From Moorena sp. SIOASIH (GTDB lineage Bacteria; Cyanobacteriota; Cyanobacteriia; Cyanobacteriales; Coleofasciculaceae), in NCBI RefSeq assembly GCF_010671925.1, contig NZ_JAAHIH010000010.1, positions 124,001 through 188,000 of the forward strand: a stretch of DNA of 64,000 nt, given 5' to 3'. Below, piece by piece: positions 8,723 to 16,947 of the stretch. Position numbers and translations under genes: made by a program. How positions within the stretch are numbered: position 1 is the stretch's first letter; every line of letters starts with the position of its first letter. Under the pieces are notes generated by a model. It was given only the letters and a program-made list of their open reading frames with translations. It ran no database searches and was not told where the DNA came from.

Positions 8723-8884
8723 TAAAATTTATAAAGAATCGACGATGCTGAAAACCCCGCGTCTTTAGACCGGGGATGAAAGCGAGATGGTGGCTTTAGC
8801 CGCCGTGAAAAAAAATATTTGAGATAGTTCCGAAATTTTGTGCTGGCTATTGTAGAATAAGATAAGAGGTAGAGGTCGATACTG

Positions 8885-10039
8885 ATGATTATTCTAGAGT
8901 TTAAAGCGTACGGCAAACAAAAACAATATTCAGCTATTGATGAAGCGATCAGAACGGTCAAATTCATTCGCAACAGTTGTATCCGCTATTGGATGGACAA
9001 TAAGGGGGTAAGCAAGTACGACTTAAATAAGTATAGTGCTGTTCTAGCTAAGAAGTTTTCGTTTGCTAATGAGTTGAACTCTACTGCCCGTCAGTCCAGT
9101 GCTGAGCGTGCATGGTCATCAATTGCTCGCTTCTTTGACAACTGCAAGAAAAAGGTACCTGGCAAGAAAGGTTTTCCTAGATTCCAGAAACATTGCCGTT
9201 CTGTAGAATATAAGCAATCTGGATGGAAACTATCTCCCGAAAAAAAGTCAATTACATTTACTGACAAAAAGGAAATTGGAAAACTCAAGCTCAAAGGCAA
9301 ATGGGAATTGTGGCGATTTGATAAAAAACAAATCAAGCGAGTTCGGATAGTCAAAAGAGCTGATGGGTACTATGTCCAGTTCTGTGTTTCAGTTGACATC
9401 AAGGAGGAATTGGATCCGACTGGTAAAGCTATAGGTTTAGATGTAGGATTAAAAGATTTATATACTGATTCCACTGGTAAAGCTGAACCAAATCCTCGTT
9501 TTTACAGGACGGGAGAGAAACGCCTTAAGTTTTATCAACGCCGAGTTTCTCGGAAGAAAAAGGGCTCATCCAATCGAAAGAAAGCAGTTAATAGGCTAGG
9601 GAGACATCATCTTAGAATAAGTAGGCAGCGTGAAGAGCACGCCAAGAGACTGGCGCGCTGCGTAATCCGGTCTAACGACCTGGTCGCCTATGAAGATCTG
9701 AGAGTCAAAAATTTAGTAAAAAATCACTGTTTAGCTAAGTCTATTAATGATGCAGGTTGGTATCAATTTAGAAAGTGGATGGAGCACTTTGGCACTAAGT
9801 TTAGCAAGATAACTATTGCGGTTAATCCTGCCTATACAAGCCAGAATTGTTCCAGTTGTGGCGAAGAAGTAAAAAAATCTCTATCAACTAGAACCCACGT
9901 CTGCAAATGTGGTTGCAAGTTAGATAGAGATGTTCCTTCGGAACCGCTTCGCGAACACAACGCTGCAATCAATATTCTCAAACGAGCCTTAGGTACGACG
10001 GGGCACGTCGGAACCGGGATTTTAGATCCGTTCGCGTAG
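8885..10039 (+). CDS. tnpB: TnpB (RuvC-like RNA-guided nuclease of IS200/IS605 type)
   Basis: The 384-residue protein shows the OrfB N-terminal fold and RuvC motifs: AIGLDVGLKDLYTDS (RuvC-I), VAYEDLRVKNL (RuvC-II), a four-cysteine zinc ribbon (CSSCGE and CKCGC), and the RuvC-III region. Related TnpB proteins are RNA-guided DNA endonucleases. Here the RuvC-III motif is interrupted: after LDRD (D349) come eight extra residues, VPSEPLRE, before HNAAINIL. The extra 24 bp (9932-9955) resemble the dispersed TTCGCG repeat. The stop codon TAG itself lies in a GTTCGCGTAGCG repeat. Whether the enzyme still cuts DNA is open. It is a close relative of the TnpB at 24502-25692. Confidence 0.92.
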   Translation: MIILEFKAYGKQKQYSAIDEAIRTVKFIRNSCIRYWMDNKGVSKYDLNKYSAVLAKKFSFANELNSTARQSSAERAWSSIARFFDNCKKKVPGKKGFPRFQKHCRSVEYKQSGWKLSPEKKSITFTDKKEIGKLKLKGKWELWRFDKKQIKRVRIVKRADGYYVQFCVSVDIKEELDPTGKAIGLDVGLKDLYTDSTGKAEPNPRFYRTGEKRLKFYQRRVSRKKKGSSNRKKAVNRLGRHHLRISRQREEHAKRLARCVIRSNDLVAYEDLRVKNLVKNHCLAKSINDAGWYQFRKWMEHFGTKFSKITIAVNPAYTSQNCSSCGEEVKKSLSTRTHVCKCGCKLDRDVPSEPLREHNAAINILKRALGTTGHVGTGILDPFA

Positions 10040-10121
10040 CGTCGGCTTCGCCGATACGCTTGCGGAGAATCGACCTCTACTCTTCCTGACTCCGGTTTGG
10101 TTGAGCAAGTTGGCTCGCTGT

Positions 10122-10145
10122 TCGCGTAGCGTGGCCTACGGCCAA
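10122..10145. repeat. TTCGCGTAGCG palindromic unit, GGCC-capped type
   Basis: GTTCGCGTAGCGT is followed by the small palindrome GGCCTACGGCC. The element at 10028-10053 has the same head with a different cap (CGGCTTCGCCG). Many copies occur across the window in both orientations, often next to or within genes. Confidence 0.85.
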
Positions 10146-10216
10146 GCAAGAATCCCCCCGTCTTTAGACCGGGGAGTGTCAAAGGAAACGCTATAATAAC
10201 TATTCGCAATTGTGAC

Positions 10217-10831
10217 ATGAGATTAAAAGGATTAGCAATTCCTAGTGTTGTGGTTAGTTTCCTTGTGCTTGGTTGTGCTAATGAAACCCCAGCAGACAAA
10301 ACTCAGCCTCGGAAGGTAGCAGGGGATTGTAGCGAACGTCAATGTCAGGAAGTTTTAGCTGACCTTGGCGATAGTTTTCCTGAACAAATAGCTGAATGGA
10401 AAAGGGAGTGTAGTGATAGCAAAGGTTTAAGTTTAAAGGTTTTTCAGAATCAAGGACAACCCCAGCGAGTCAGCTTTTTTTGTTGGGATAAACCCGTAGG
10501 AAATGGCAATCGCACTGGTACATGGTTAGGGGTTTTGCCCTTAGTAGCCAATGATTCTACTTTTGTGAAGCCATTGGCTTGCTCTAACTCTGACCAACAG
10601 TGCCAGAAAGTATTGGCTCAATTACGCACAAACGCTCCAGAGCTAGTCCAGAAAGCAGAATTTAAATGCGCCACTAAACAGGGGTCTCTATTTTTGATAG
10701 TTTCTGAGCAGGAAATCGATATTCGTTGCGGTTTCTTCGCGACCTCTGTTTGGGATGAAAATGGCGATGGTTTAGTGGATAATGAAGACCCAGTTAGTGT
10801 TGATATTTCAGTGGGTACTTTTAAACGCTAA
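10217..10831 (+). CDS. Putative lipoprotein with duplicated Cys motif and an EF-hand-like loop
   Basis: The N-terminus MRLKGLAIPSVVVSFLVLGC is a lipoprotein signal with a lipobox ending at C20, so the mature protein is probably lipid-anchored. The 204-residue chain has an internal duplication. CSERQCQEVLADLGDSFPE and CSNSDQQCQKVLAQLRTNA (from about residue 39 and 121) share spacing, and both are followed by a further cysteine (RECS, FKCA), which suggests paired disulfide-stabilised modules. Near the C-terminus DENGDGLVDNED matches the calcium-binding loop of EF-hand or dockerin type. I do not recognise a named family; a calcium-dependent envelope role is inference. It begins 35 bp beyond the TnpB element. 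Confidence 0.75.
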   Translation: MRLKGLAIPSVVVSFLVLGCANETPADKTQPRKVAGDCSERQCQEVLADLGDSFPEQIAEWKRECSDSKGLSLKVFQNQGQPQRVSFFCWDKPVGNGNRTGTWLGVLPLVANDSTFVKPLACSNSDQQCQKVLAQLRTNAPELVQKAEFKCATKQGSLFLIVSEQEIDIRCGFFATSVWDENGDGLVDNEDPVSVDISVGTFKR

Positions 10832-10917
10832 AGTTTTATTATAATTAAGGGGATAGCTGATATCTAATACTATAGCATTTCCAAATATATCATGAAAACT
10901 CAGGCTAATTTACACTG

Positions 10918-10990
10918 CCCCCTACTCCCTACTCCCTACTCCCTACTCCCTACTCCCTACTCCCTACTCCCTACTCCCTACGCGGAGCGC
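10918..10990. repeat. CTACTCC array ending in a small palindrome
   Basis: Nine or so CTACTCC units run up to CTACGCGGAGCGC, which resembles the GCGTAGCG family. It ends 7 bp before the SDR start codon and therefore occupies the place where a Shine-Dalgarno site and promoter would be expected. Confidence 0.8.
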
Positions 10991-10996
10991 TAATAA

Positions 10997-11764
10997 ATGT
11001 CTATAGATAGGATTAACAATGCCAATGCCTTGATTATCGGTTCCAGTGGAGGTATTGGTCTGGCGTTTGTAAAACAATTGCTGCAAGATGAAACGTTTAC
11101 CAAGATTTATGGCACTTATCGTAACCGTGATTCTAGTTCGGAATTAATTGCCCTTGAAAGCAACTATCCTAATCGATTAGTTTGTCTATCTATGGATATT
11201 ACCGACGAGTTGCAAGTATCTGAAGCTGTCAAACAAATCAGTGTAGAGATAGACAAACTCCACTTAGTGATTAATTGTGTTGGATTGCTTCATGACGGCA
11301 GCTTACAACCAGAAAAAAGCCTGAAACAGATTAATTCAGAACACTTGATCCGTTATTTCCAGGTTAACAGTATTGGAGCAGTGCTGCTGGCTAAACATTT
11401 ATTACCATTATTCCGTCATAGCGATCGCAGTATTTTTGCTAGCATTTCTGCCAAAATTGGCAGTATTGGTGATAACCAACTTGGAGGATGGTATGGCTAT
11501 CGAGCATCGAAAGCAGCCTTAAATATGTTGATGCGAACGGTGGCAATTGAATATAGTAGAAAAAGTCCTCAAACTATCGTTGTCACGTTACATCCTGGTA
11601 CAACCAATACGCGCCTTTCTAAACCCTTTCAAAAAAATGTACCTGCTGATAAGTTATTCCCAGTAGAGCGTACTGTTACTCAACTAATGGCGGTGATAGA
11701 AAAGCTGGATAAAGGGGATAGTGGAAAGTTTTTTTCCTGGGATGGAAGCCAGTTACCTTGGTAA
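10997..11764 (+). CDS. Short-chain dehydrogenase/reductase (C-factor-like SDR)
   Basis: The 255-residue protein is a classical SDR. It has the nucleotide-binding glycine motif GSSGGIG near residue 16, the NCVG stretch equivalent to NNAG, and the catalytic pair in YRASK with an upstream serine in ASISAKIGS. The C-terminal HPGTTNTRLSKPF is typical of the CsgA/C-factor-like subgroup of SDRs. It probably reduces or oxidises a small carbonyl or alcohol substrate with NAD(P)H; the substrate cannot be read from the sequence. The ATG at 10997 directly follows a repeat array and has no visible Shine-Dalgarno sequence. The gene appears monocistronic. Confidence 0.9.
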   Translation: MSIDRINNANALIIGSSGGIGLAFVKQLLQDETFTKIYGTYRNRDSSSELIALESNYPNRLVCLSMDITDELQVSEAVKQISVEIDKLHLVINCVGLLHDGSLQPEKSLKQINSEHLIRYFQVNSIGAVLLAKHLLPLFRHSDRSIFASISAKIGSIGDNQLGGWYGYRASKAALNMLMRTVAIEYSRKSPQTIVVTLHPGTTNTRLSKPFQKNVPADKLFPVERTVTQLMAVIEKLDKGDSGKFFSWDGSQLPW

Positions 11765-11784
11765 ACTAGACTTCTTTCAGAAGT

Positions 11785-11836
11785 CGGGAACAGGGAACAG
11801 GGAACAGGGAACAGGGAACAGGGAACAGGGAACAGT
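11785..11836. repeat. GGGAACA heptamer array
   Basis: Seven GGGAACA units lie 20 bp beyond the SDR stop codon. Confidence 0.9.
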
Positions 11837-11968
11837 GGAGAATAATTCACGAAAACAGTATCATAAAAATACTTTTGCAAGAGGTCTACTAATCGTTTGG
11901 TACGCTAATTGATAAACTAAAGGGAGAGGGTAGGGGGGGGACGCAAGGCGAAGATAATAAAAACTTTT

Positions 11969-12220
11969 TTATTCAGTCTTTAGGACTGACTCTTTGGAGT
12001 CGTCTTTGGCAACGTTATCTCTGGGAAAACCGGATATCAATCCGCTTTCAATCATCAAACCAATCCCGGCATTAATCACAACTAAGCTTAAGGTTCCTAA
12101 CCAAAACCAAGGCTCTCCTTCAATTCTTTTAGAAACCGCTTCTCCAAATAAGCATAAGCCTAAGGGAAAAAGTAGAACTCCAGCTTGAGATTTGATATAC
12201 CAAATTAGTTTCTTGTTCAT
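11969..12220 (-). CDS. Small two-helix membrane protein, unknown function
   Basis: An 83-residue protein with two hydrophobic segments (GVLLFPLGLCLFGEAV and FWLGTLSLVVINAGIGLMIE) joined by a short charged loop (KRIEGEP). The C-terminus is acidic and hydrophilic (DNVAKDDSKES). The protein-like composition, an ATG start and the clean two-helix pattern support a real gene. It is transcribed convergently towards the SDR gene and stands alone. No function is recognised. Confidence 0.7.
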   Translation of the reverse strand: MNKKLIWYIKSQAGVLLFPLGLCLFGEAVSKRIEGEPWFWLGTLSLVVINAGIGLMIESGLISGFPRDNVAKDDSKESVLKTE

Positions 12221-12332
12221 GAGAGTGCGATAGTGTTTACCAAGATAATATAGTAGCTTAATGGTGATAAATTTAAAAGTGGCGCGTTTACCAACTGTTT
12301 ACCAATGTTTGTTAATAAAACGCGAAATTGTA

Positions 12333-12428
12333 ACGGGCAAGATGCCCATTCCACATTGTGCTACACGGGCAAGATGCCCATTCCACATTGCGCTACACGG
12401 GCAAGATGCCCATTCCACATTGTGCTAC
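12333..12428. repeat. Three tandem copies of a 32-bp unit with a GGGCA/TGCCC stem
   Basis: Units at 12333-12364, 12365-12396 and 12397-12428 differ at one base (TTGTG versus TTGCG). Each contains GGGCAAGATGCCC, a 5-bp stem with a 3-nt loop. The array lies between the divergent small membrane protein gene and gcvT, within gcvT's probable upstream region. Confidence 0.9.
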
Positions 12429-12497
12429 GGTAACGCATCTGATAATACCAGATAGATGGTACACTAACCTGATAACTGAACACCATTATTAAAACCC

Positions 12498-13655
12498 GTG
12501 GCAAATTCTCCAGCATCTCCAGATTCCCAATCCGAAACCCCTAAACTGGCTCGCACTCCCCTATTTGACCAGGTGGTAGCACAAAATGCCCGCTTGACAG
12601 CTTTTGCTGGTTGGGAAATGCCAGTACAATTTAGCGGATTGAAAAAAGAACATGCTGCAGTACGAACTGCTGTCGGAATTTTCGACATCTCCCACATGGG
12701 TAAGTTTGCTTTTCATGGTAAGCAACTACGGGAGCAATTGCAGTCTCTAGTGCCTTCGGATTTAACCCGCTTGCAACCGGGTCAAGCTCAATACACGGTG
12801 TTGTTAAATCCTAATGGTGGAATCATTGATGACATTATCTTCTACTACCAAGGTGAGGAGGAGTCTGGGGAGCAGCGGGGGATGATGATTGTTAATGGAG
12901 CAACCTGCACCAAAGACAAAGACTGGTTGTTAGCTCACCTGGATGCTGACTCAGTTACCTTACAAGACCTCTCAACATCAAAAGTCTTGATTGCAGTACA
13001 GGGACCATTGGCAATATCACATCTTCAGCCATTTGTCAAAGAAGCGTTAGCACCAGTCCCAGGGTTTGGACATCTAGAGGCAACGGTGTTGGGGAAACCG
13101 GCATTTATGGCTAGAACCGGCTACACGGGGGAAGATGGATTTGAGCTGATGCTAGACCCAGATGTGGGCATAGAGCTGTGGCTGACACTTTTAGAGTCTG
13201 GTGTCACTCCCTGTGGTTTAGGTGCCAGAGATACCCTGCGCTTAGAAGCAGCAATGGCACTCTACGGACAAGATATTGATGATACCACGACACCGTTAGA
13301 AGCTGGGTTAGGTTGGCTTGTGCATCTTGACAGCAAAGGAGACTTCATCGGACGCTCGGTGCTAGAGGAACAAAAAGCAACGGGAATCCAGCGCAAGCTA
13401 GTTGGGATCCAGATGCAAGGACGACAGATTGCTCGCCATGGTTACCCAGTCCTAGCTGATGGTGAGGTGGTAGGAGTTGTTACTAGTGGTACATTAGCAC
13501 CAACCTTAGGAAATGCGATCGCACTAGCCTATGTTCCCAGAAAGTTGGGCAAAGTTGGACAGCAGCTGGAAGTAGAAATCCGGGGTAAATCCTATCCCGC
13601 CGTTGTGGTCAAGAAGCCTTTTTATCGCTCTGAAAATCGTCCATCAGCGAAATAA
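12498..13655 (+). CDS. gcvT: Glycine cleavage system aminomethyltransferase (T protein)
   Basis: GcvT takes the aminomethyl group from lipoylated H protein, transfers the methylene to tetrahydrofolate and releases ammonia; in cyanobacteria this serves photorespiratory glycine breakdown. The 385-residue chain matches the family throughout: LTAFAGWEMPVQFSG, the FDISHMGK segment, VNGATCTKD, RTGYTGEDGFEL, GLGARDTLRLEAAMALYG and a C-terminal beta-barrel domain ending VVVKKPFYR. The start is GTG at 12498, followed by a short non-conserved N-terminal extension. Neither gcvH nor gcvP is adjacent, which is usual in cyanobacteria. Confidence 0.96.
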   Translation: MANSPASPDSQSETPKLARTPLFDQVVAQNARLTAFAGWEMPVQFSGLKKEHAAVRTAVGIFDISHMGKFAFHGKQLREQLQSLVPSDLTRLQPGQAQYTVLLNPNGGIIDDIIFYYQGEEESGEQRGMMIVNGATCTKDKDWLLAHLDADSVTLQDLSTSKVLIAVQGPLAISHLQPFVKEALAPVPGFGHLEATVLGKPAFMARTGYTGEDGFELMLDPDVGIELWLTLLESGVTPCGLGARDTLRLEAAMALYGQDIDDTTTPLEAGLGWLVHLDSKGDFIGRSVLEEQKATGIQRKLVGIQMQGRQIARHGYPVLADGEVVGVVTSGTLAPTLGNAIALAYVPRKLGKVGQQLEVEIRGKSYPAVVVKKPFYRSENRPSAK

Positions 13656-13683
13656 AGCCATCCATCGCTGACAGATAACCTTA

Positions 13684-13754
13684 AACTTTCAACTTTCAAC
13701 TTTCAACTTTCAACTTTCAACTTTCAACTTTCAACTTTCAACTTTCAACTTTCC
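13684..13754. repeat. AACTTTC heptamer array
   Basis: Ten tandem AACTTTC units fill the space between the convergent gcvT and DUF4079-like genes. Confidence 0.9.
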
Positions 13755-13790
13755 ATAAATTCAAAATCGAAACTAACAATTAACAAATTA

Positions 13791-14231
13791 CTAATGCCTA
13801 ATATATTTCTGCACAACTTCCCAACCAGTAAGGGAAACCCAGGTAAATCCCACTAGCAAAGCAATGTTAGTAGCAACGTGAACAGCCCTTGCTAATGGTT
13901 GTTGAGGGCTAATTTGGGTAGCACTAAAGGCTGAGAGTAATACCAGTGCTACCACAGACCATCCAGCTATTAAGTGTGCTGAATGGCCTAGATGACCGTA
14001 ATGGCCGATTGTACCTACTAAACCAATCCCCAGCAGGAGCAAGACTAGAGCGACCATGATCCAGCCAATGATGTAGTGCAAAGGGCGTAACCAAGTCGGT
14101 CGTGGACGTCCAGAGTGACGTTGAGAAAACACAATGCTGCCGGTGATTGCCAGGAGTACATAGGCAAAGAGGGATAAACCCATAGACCAAGCAGCAATTT
14201 TCCAGAGCCAGAGAAAAGAAGGGAGATTCAC
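13791..14231 (-). CDS. DUF4079-like four-helix membrane protein
   Basis: The protein has about four transmembrane helices: IAAWSMGLSLFAYVLLAI, YIIGWIMVALVLLLLGIG, IAGWSVVALVLLSAF and HVATNIALLVGFTWVSLTG. A histidine-rich loop (GTIGHYGHLGHSAHL) and the conserved ends resemble the cyanobacterial DUF4079 group, whose helices recall cytochrome b561-like haem proteins; the family assignment is from memory. The open frame extends to a TTG at 14294, but that extension (GATPFRLYVPSPHHP) is not membrane-protein-like, so the GTG at 14231 (VNLPSFLWLWK) is preferred. Electron transfer or haem binding is inference from the histidines. Confidence 0.75.
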   Translation of the reverse strand: MNLPSFLWLWKIAAWSMGLSLFAYVLLAITGSIVFSQRHSGRPRPTWLRPLHYIIGWIMVALVLLLLGIGLVGTIGHYGHLGHSAHLIAGWSVVALVLLSAFSATQISPQQPLARAVHVATNIALLVGFTWVSLTGWEVVQKYIRH

Positions 14232-14311
14232 AGGGTGATGGGGTGATGGAACATACAATCTAAAAGGGGTTGCTCCTGTTGTAAGCAACCCCAAAGTATA
14301 GATTATAGTAA

Positions 14312-14698
14312 CTAGACCGCGCTAACCAGCCTAGGCAATTTTTCAGCTAACACTCTTGGACTATCAACTGTTTCTGGATGTGGTTTGATATCAGCAGGTT
14401 CGGGTGATTCGGCGGAAACAGCATAGCCATAAGCATTACCACTTTGGCTAACCAATAAGCGGTCACAAGGGATAGTATCTGAGAGAATGGCACTTGCCAT
14501 CATCCCTGTATGTATTTCTAGAAGAGCCTGTGGCGGTGCTTCAAAAACTAAGCGCTGCCCTGGGAAAACAACTCTTTCAAAGTACCAGTTAGGTATATTC
14601 GTTATTCTAGCAATCTGGATTTGGCTAGTTGCGTTCACATAGCAGCACAGAAGGGAATCTTGGCTATCTGAAGGAATAGGATCAAAAACTTGTGTCAT
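14312..14698 (-). CDS. DUF1830 domain protein
   Basis: This 128-residue protein contains the cyanobacterial DUF1830 core: LCCYVNATSQIQIARITNIP, then NWYFERVVFPGQRLVFEAPP, and a C-terminal ASAILSDTIPCDRLLV. The last 45 residues are variable. No biochemical function is known to me for the family. It is transcribed in the same direction as the DUF4079-like gene 80 bp downstream, so the two may share a transcript. The ATG at 14698 fits the conserved domain start. Confidence 0.85.
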   Translation of the reverse strand: MTQVFDPIPSDSQDSLLCCYVNATSQIQIARITNIPNWYFERVVFPGQRLVFEAPPQALLEIHTGMMASAILSDTIPCDRLLVSQSGNAYGYAVSAESPEPADIKPHPETVDSPRVLAEKLPRLVSAV

Positions 14699-14819
14699 AT
14701 CTATTAATTCTCTAAAAGGTTAATTTATTACAAACACCAAGGTAGCATTGATGATCCCGGCGAGCTGTAAACATGGCTACTAATTATTGGAGTTTACCTC
14801 AGCCGATCACCAACAAAAC

Positions 14820-14893
14820 ACCTGAATGATGCTGATTATTGGGATTATTTAGGATTATTTGCTTGTTTTAGGGATATTCAGCATCATTCAGGT
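14820..14893. promoter_or_regulatory. 16-bp perfect inverted repeat flanking a 42-bp spacer, next to a TATAAT box
   Basis: ACCTGAATGATGCTGA at 14820-14835 is perfectly complementary to TCAGCATCATTCAGGT at 14878-14893. The spacer contains GGATTATTT direct repeats. TATAATG follows at 14893-14899. The arrangement could be a paired operator site, a cruciform or a small mobile palindrome; the sequence alone does not decide. Confidence 0.5.
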
Positions 14894-15156
14894 ATAATGC
14901 TCACTCTATAAACCCTATTATATGACTTTACTCTATTAGATGACTTTATGCTGATTTTTGATCCCTATAGACAAAACTACCATACGCTTGAGGTAAGTCC
15001 CTAATTTTGGTAAAGTTAAGATATGTAAAAACCAATTTCATAATTGTTGCCCACCCTTGGTAGGTTCTGCCCGCCGTAGTCTCAAAGTAGAGAAAACGGC
15101 GGTAAATAAATCTGGCTATAAATCTGGGTATAGATCTGGCTGAAAAACTTGAGCTT

Positions 15157-15211
15157 GATTGGCCTTTCGGCCAGGCTACGCGATTGGCCTTTCGGCCACG
15201 CTACGCGAACG
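15157..15211. repeat. Two tandem GCGTAGCG-type palindromes
   Basis: Two near-identical units in reverse orientation, each GATTGGCCTTTCGGCCA followed by GGCTACGC or CGCTACGCG. GGCCTTTCGGCC is a palindromic cap. Confidence 0.85.
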
Positions 15212-15295
15212 GAATTGGTCAAGAATAACCTAAACTAACCTTCCTGATAAAAAAAACTTATAATAACAAAAAATCATTACTATAAACATTTACCA

Positions 15296-16876
15296 ATGGC
15301 AAATAAAATACTATACGTTCGCCTTCCGTGTAATCCAATCTTTCCGATCGGGGTGGTTTATTTAGCTGACCATGTTCATAAACAGTTCCCGGGTGTAGAA
15401 CAGCGCATTTTTGACTTGGGAACTGTACCTCCTCTAGACTTTGGCAGGGCCTTGGATACTGAGATAGACCAGTTTAAACCAACCCTGTTGGTATTTTCCT
15501 GGCGCGACATTCAAATCTATGCTCCAGTGGGTGGTAGGGGTGGTAACCCGCTCCAAAATGCCTTTGAGTTTTACTATGCTGGCAATCCCTTGGTGAAATT
15601 ACGGGGAGCGCTGGGGGGTCTGCGTTTAGCCGCGTCTTACTATGGGGAACTGTGGGGGAACTTGGGGTTAATCAAACAAGGACTCAAACGGGCTAAACGA
15701 TATAACCCAGGCGCTCGCCTGATTGTGGGGGGTGGAGCAGTTAGTGTATTCTATGAGCAGTTGGAAAATAAACTGCCAACTGGAACTATCGTTTCCGTTG
15801 GAGAAGGGGAAACCTTACTCACGAAAATTCTCCGGGGTCAGGACTTCGATGATCAGCGCTGTTATGTGGTAGGGCAAGCTAAGCCACGCGATCGCATGAT
15901 CCATGAATCTCCCACTCCCATTGAAAAAATTGCTTGCAACTACGACTATATTCAAAGCATCTGGCCGAGCTTTGATTATTACTTCCAACAGAACGACTTT
16001 TACATTGGAGTTCAAACCAAGCGTGGGTGTCCCCATAACTGCTGCTACTGTATCTATACCGTTGTAGAAGGCAAACAGGTAAGGATTAACCCGGCAGATG
16101 AAGTGGTCGCAGAAATGCGCCAACTCTATGACCGAGGCATCCGCAAGTTCTGGTTCACTGATGCTCAGTTCATTCCTGCCAAAAAATTCATTGGTGATGC
16201 CGTTGAACTGTTACAGAAAATCCTTGATGCTGGAATGAGTGACATTAACTGGGCAGCATACATTCGGGCAGACAATCTCACCCCAGAATTATGCGACCTG
16301 ATGGTAAAAACCGGGATGAATTACTTTGAAATCGGGATTACCAGTGGTGCTCAGGAACTGGTGCGGAAAATGCGCATGGGCTATAACCTACGCACCGTAC
16401 TGCAAAACTGTCGTGATTTAAAAGCAGCTGGCTTCAATGACCTAGTTTCCGTCAACTATTCTTTCAATGTGATCGATGAAACCTTTGACACCATTCGTCA
16501 GACTATTGCCTATCACCGGGAACTAGAGCAAATATTTGGTAGGGATAAAGTCGAACCAGCCATTTTCTTCATTGGTCTACAACCCCATACCCATTTAGAA
16601 CAGTACGCCTTCGACAAAACTATCCTCAACCGGGACTATGATCCCATGAGTCTGATGCCCTGGACAGCCAAGAAACTCCTATGGAATCCCGAACCCCTAG
16701 GGTCTTTCTTTGGTGAAGTTTGTCTGGAAGCTTGGCGGCAAAATTCCAAGGATTTTGGCCGTGAAGTGATGAAAATCCTTGAAGAAAGACTAGGAGTCGC
16801 TCCATTAGAAGCAGCCCTCAGTGCCCCAATAGTAGCAAATAAACGCCAGAAAAAACAACCGGTTTTAATTAAATAG
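15296..16876 (+). CDS. B12-binding-domain radical SAM protein
   Basis: This 526-residue protein has an N-terminal Rossmann-like region of the cobalamin-binding type (RLPCNPIFPIGVVYLADHV; RLIVGGGAVSVFYEQ; VGEGETLL) and a radical SAM core. The cluster motif is CPHNCCYC, with C245, C249 and C252 in CxxxCxxC spacing for the 4Fe-4S cluster. Core strands continue with KFWFTDAQFIP, WAAYIRADNLTPEL and YFEIGITSGAQELVRKMRMG. Such enzymes use S-adenosylmethionine, often with cobalamin, for methylations, cyclisations or rearrangements. The substrate is not evident, and no adjacent biosynthetic partner is visible. It precedes the DICT protein gene on the same strand by 71 bp, so the two may be co-transcribed. 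Confidence 0.88.
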   Translation: MANKILYVRLPCNPIFPIGVVYLADHVHKQFPGVEQRIFDLGTVPPLDFGRALDTEIDQFKPTLLVFSWRDIQIYAPVGGRGGNPLQNAFEFYYAGNPLVKLRGALGGLRLAASYYGELWGNLGLIKQGLKRAKRYNPGARLIVGGGAVSVFYEQLENKLPTGTIVSVGEGETLLTKILRGQDFDDQRCYVVGQAKPRDRMIHESPTPIEKIACNYDYIQSIWPSFDYYFQQNDFYIGVQTKRGCPHNCCYCIYTVVEGKQVRINPADEVVAEMRQLYDRGIRKFWFTDAQFIPAKKFIGDAVELLQKILDAGMSDINWAAYIRADNLTPELCDLMVKTGMNYFEIGITSGAQELVRKMRMGYNLRTVLQNCRDLKAAGFNDLVSVNYSFNVIDETFDTIRQTIAYHRELEQIFGRDKVEPAIFFIGLQPHTHLEQYAFDKTILNRDYDPMSLMPWTAKKLLWNPEPLGSFFGEVCLEAWRQNSKDFGREVMKILEERLGVAPLEAALSAPIVANKRQKKQPVLIK

Positions 16877-16890
16877 AAAGGTGAAAGGGC

Positions 16891-16932
16891 AAAATTTAAT
16901 TAACAAAGTTTAATTAACAAAATTTAATTAAC
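16891..16932. repeat. Three 14-bp AAAATTTAATTAAC repeats
   Basis: Units at 16891, 16905 and 16919 differ by one base. They fill the short gap between the radical SAM and DICT genes, just before the start codon of the latter. Confidence 0.85.
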
Positions 16933-16947
16933 AATTTTTTAGTAACC

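Larger units (their letters stand above)
8740..10182 (+). mobile_element. IS200/IS605-superfamily element of the IS1341 type (tnpB only)
   Basis: The left end has a hairpin (CCCCGCGTCTTTAGACCGGGG, 8755-8775) followed by a second one (GGTGGCTTTAGCCGCC, 8789-8804). The right end has the same stem, CCCCGTCTTTAGACCGGGG (10156-10174), followed by AGTGTCA. Such subterminal hairpins are recognised by TnpA in this superfamily. No tnpA is present, so mobility would need a partner in trans. Between the tnpB stop and the right end lie two GCGTAGCG palindromes. In TnpB systems that 3' region normally encodes the guide (omega/reRNA), so these repeats may sit inside the guide RNA. Boundaries are approximate. 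Confidence 0.8.
14699..15295. other. Long divergent upstream region, no gene seen
   Basis: Nearly 600 bp separate the divergent DUF1830 and radical SAM genes. It holds the 16-bp inverted repeat at 14820-14893 followed immediately by TATAATG, which could be a promoter -10 box, and two GCGTAGCG-type palindromes at 15157-15211. Otherwise it is AT-rich without coding signal. Confidence 0.6.
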
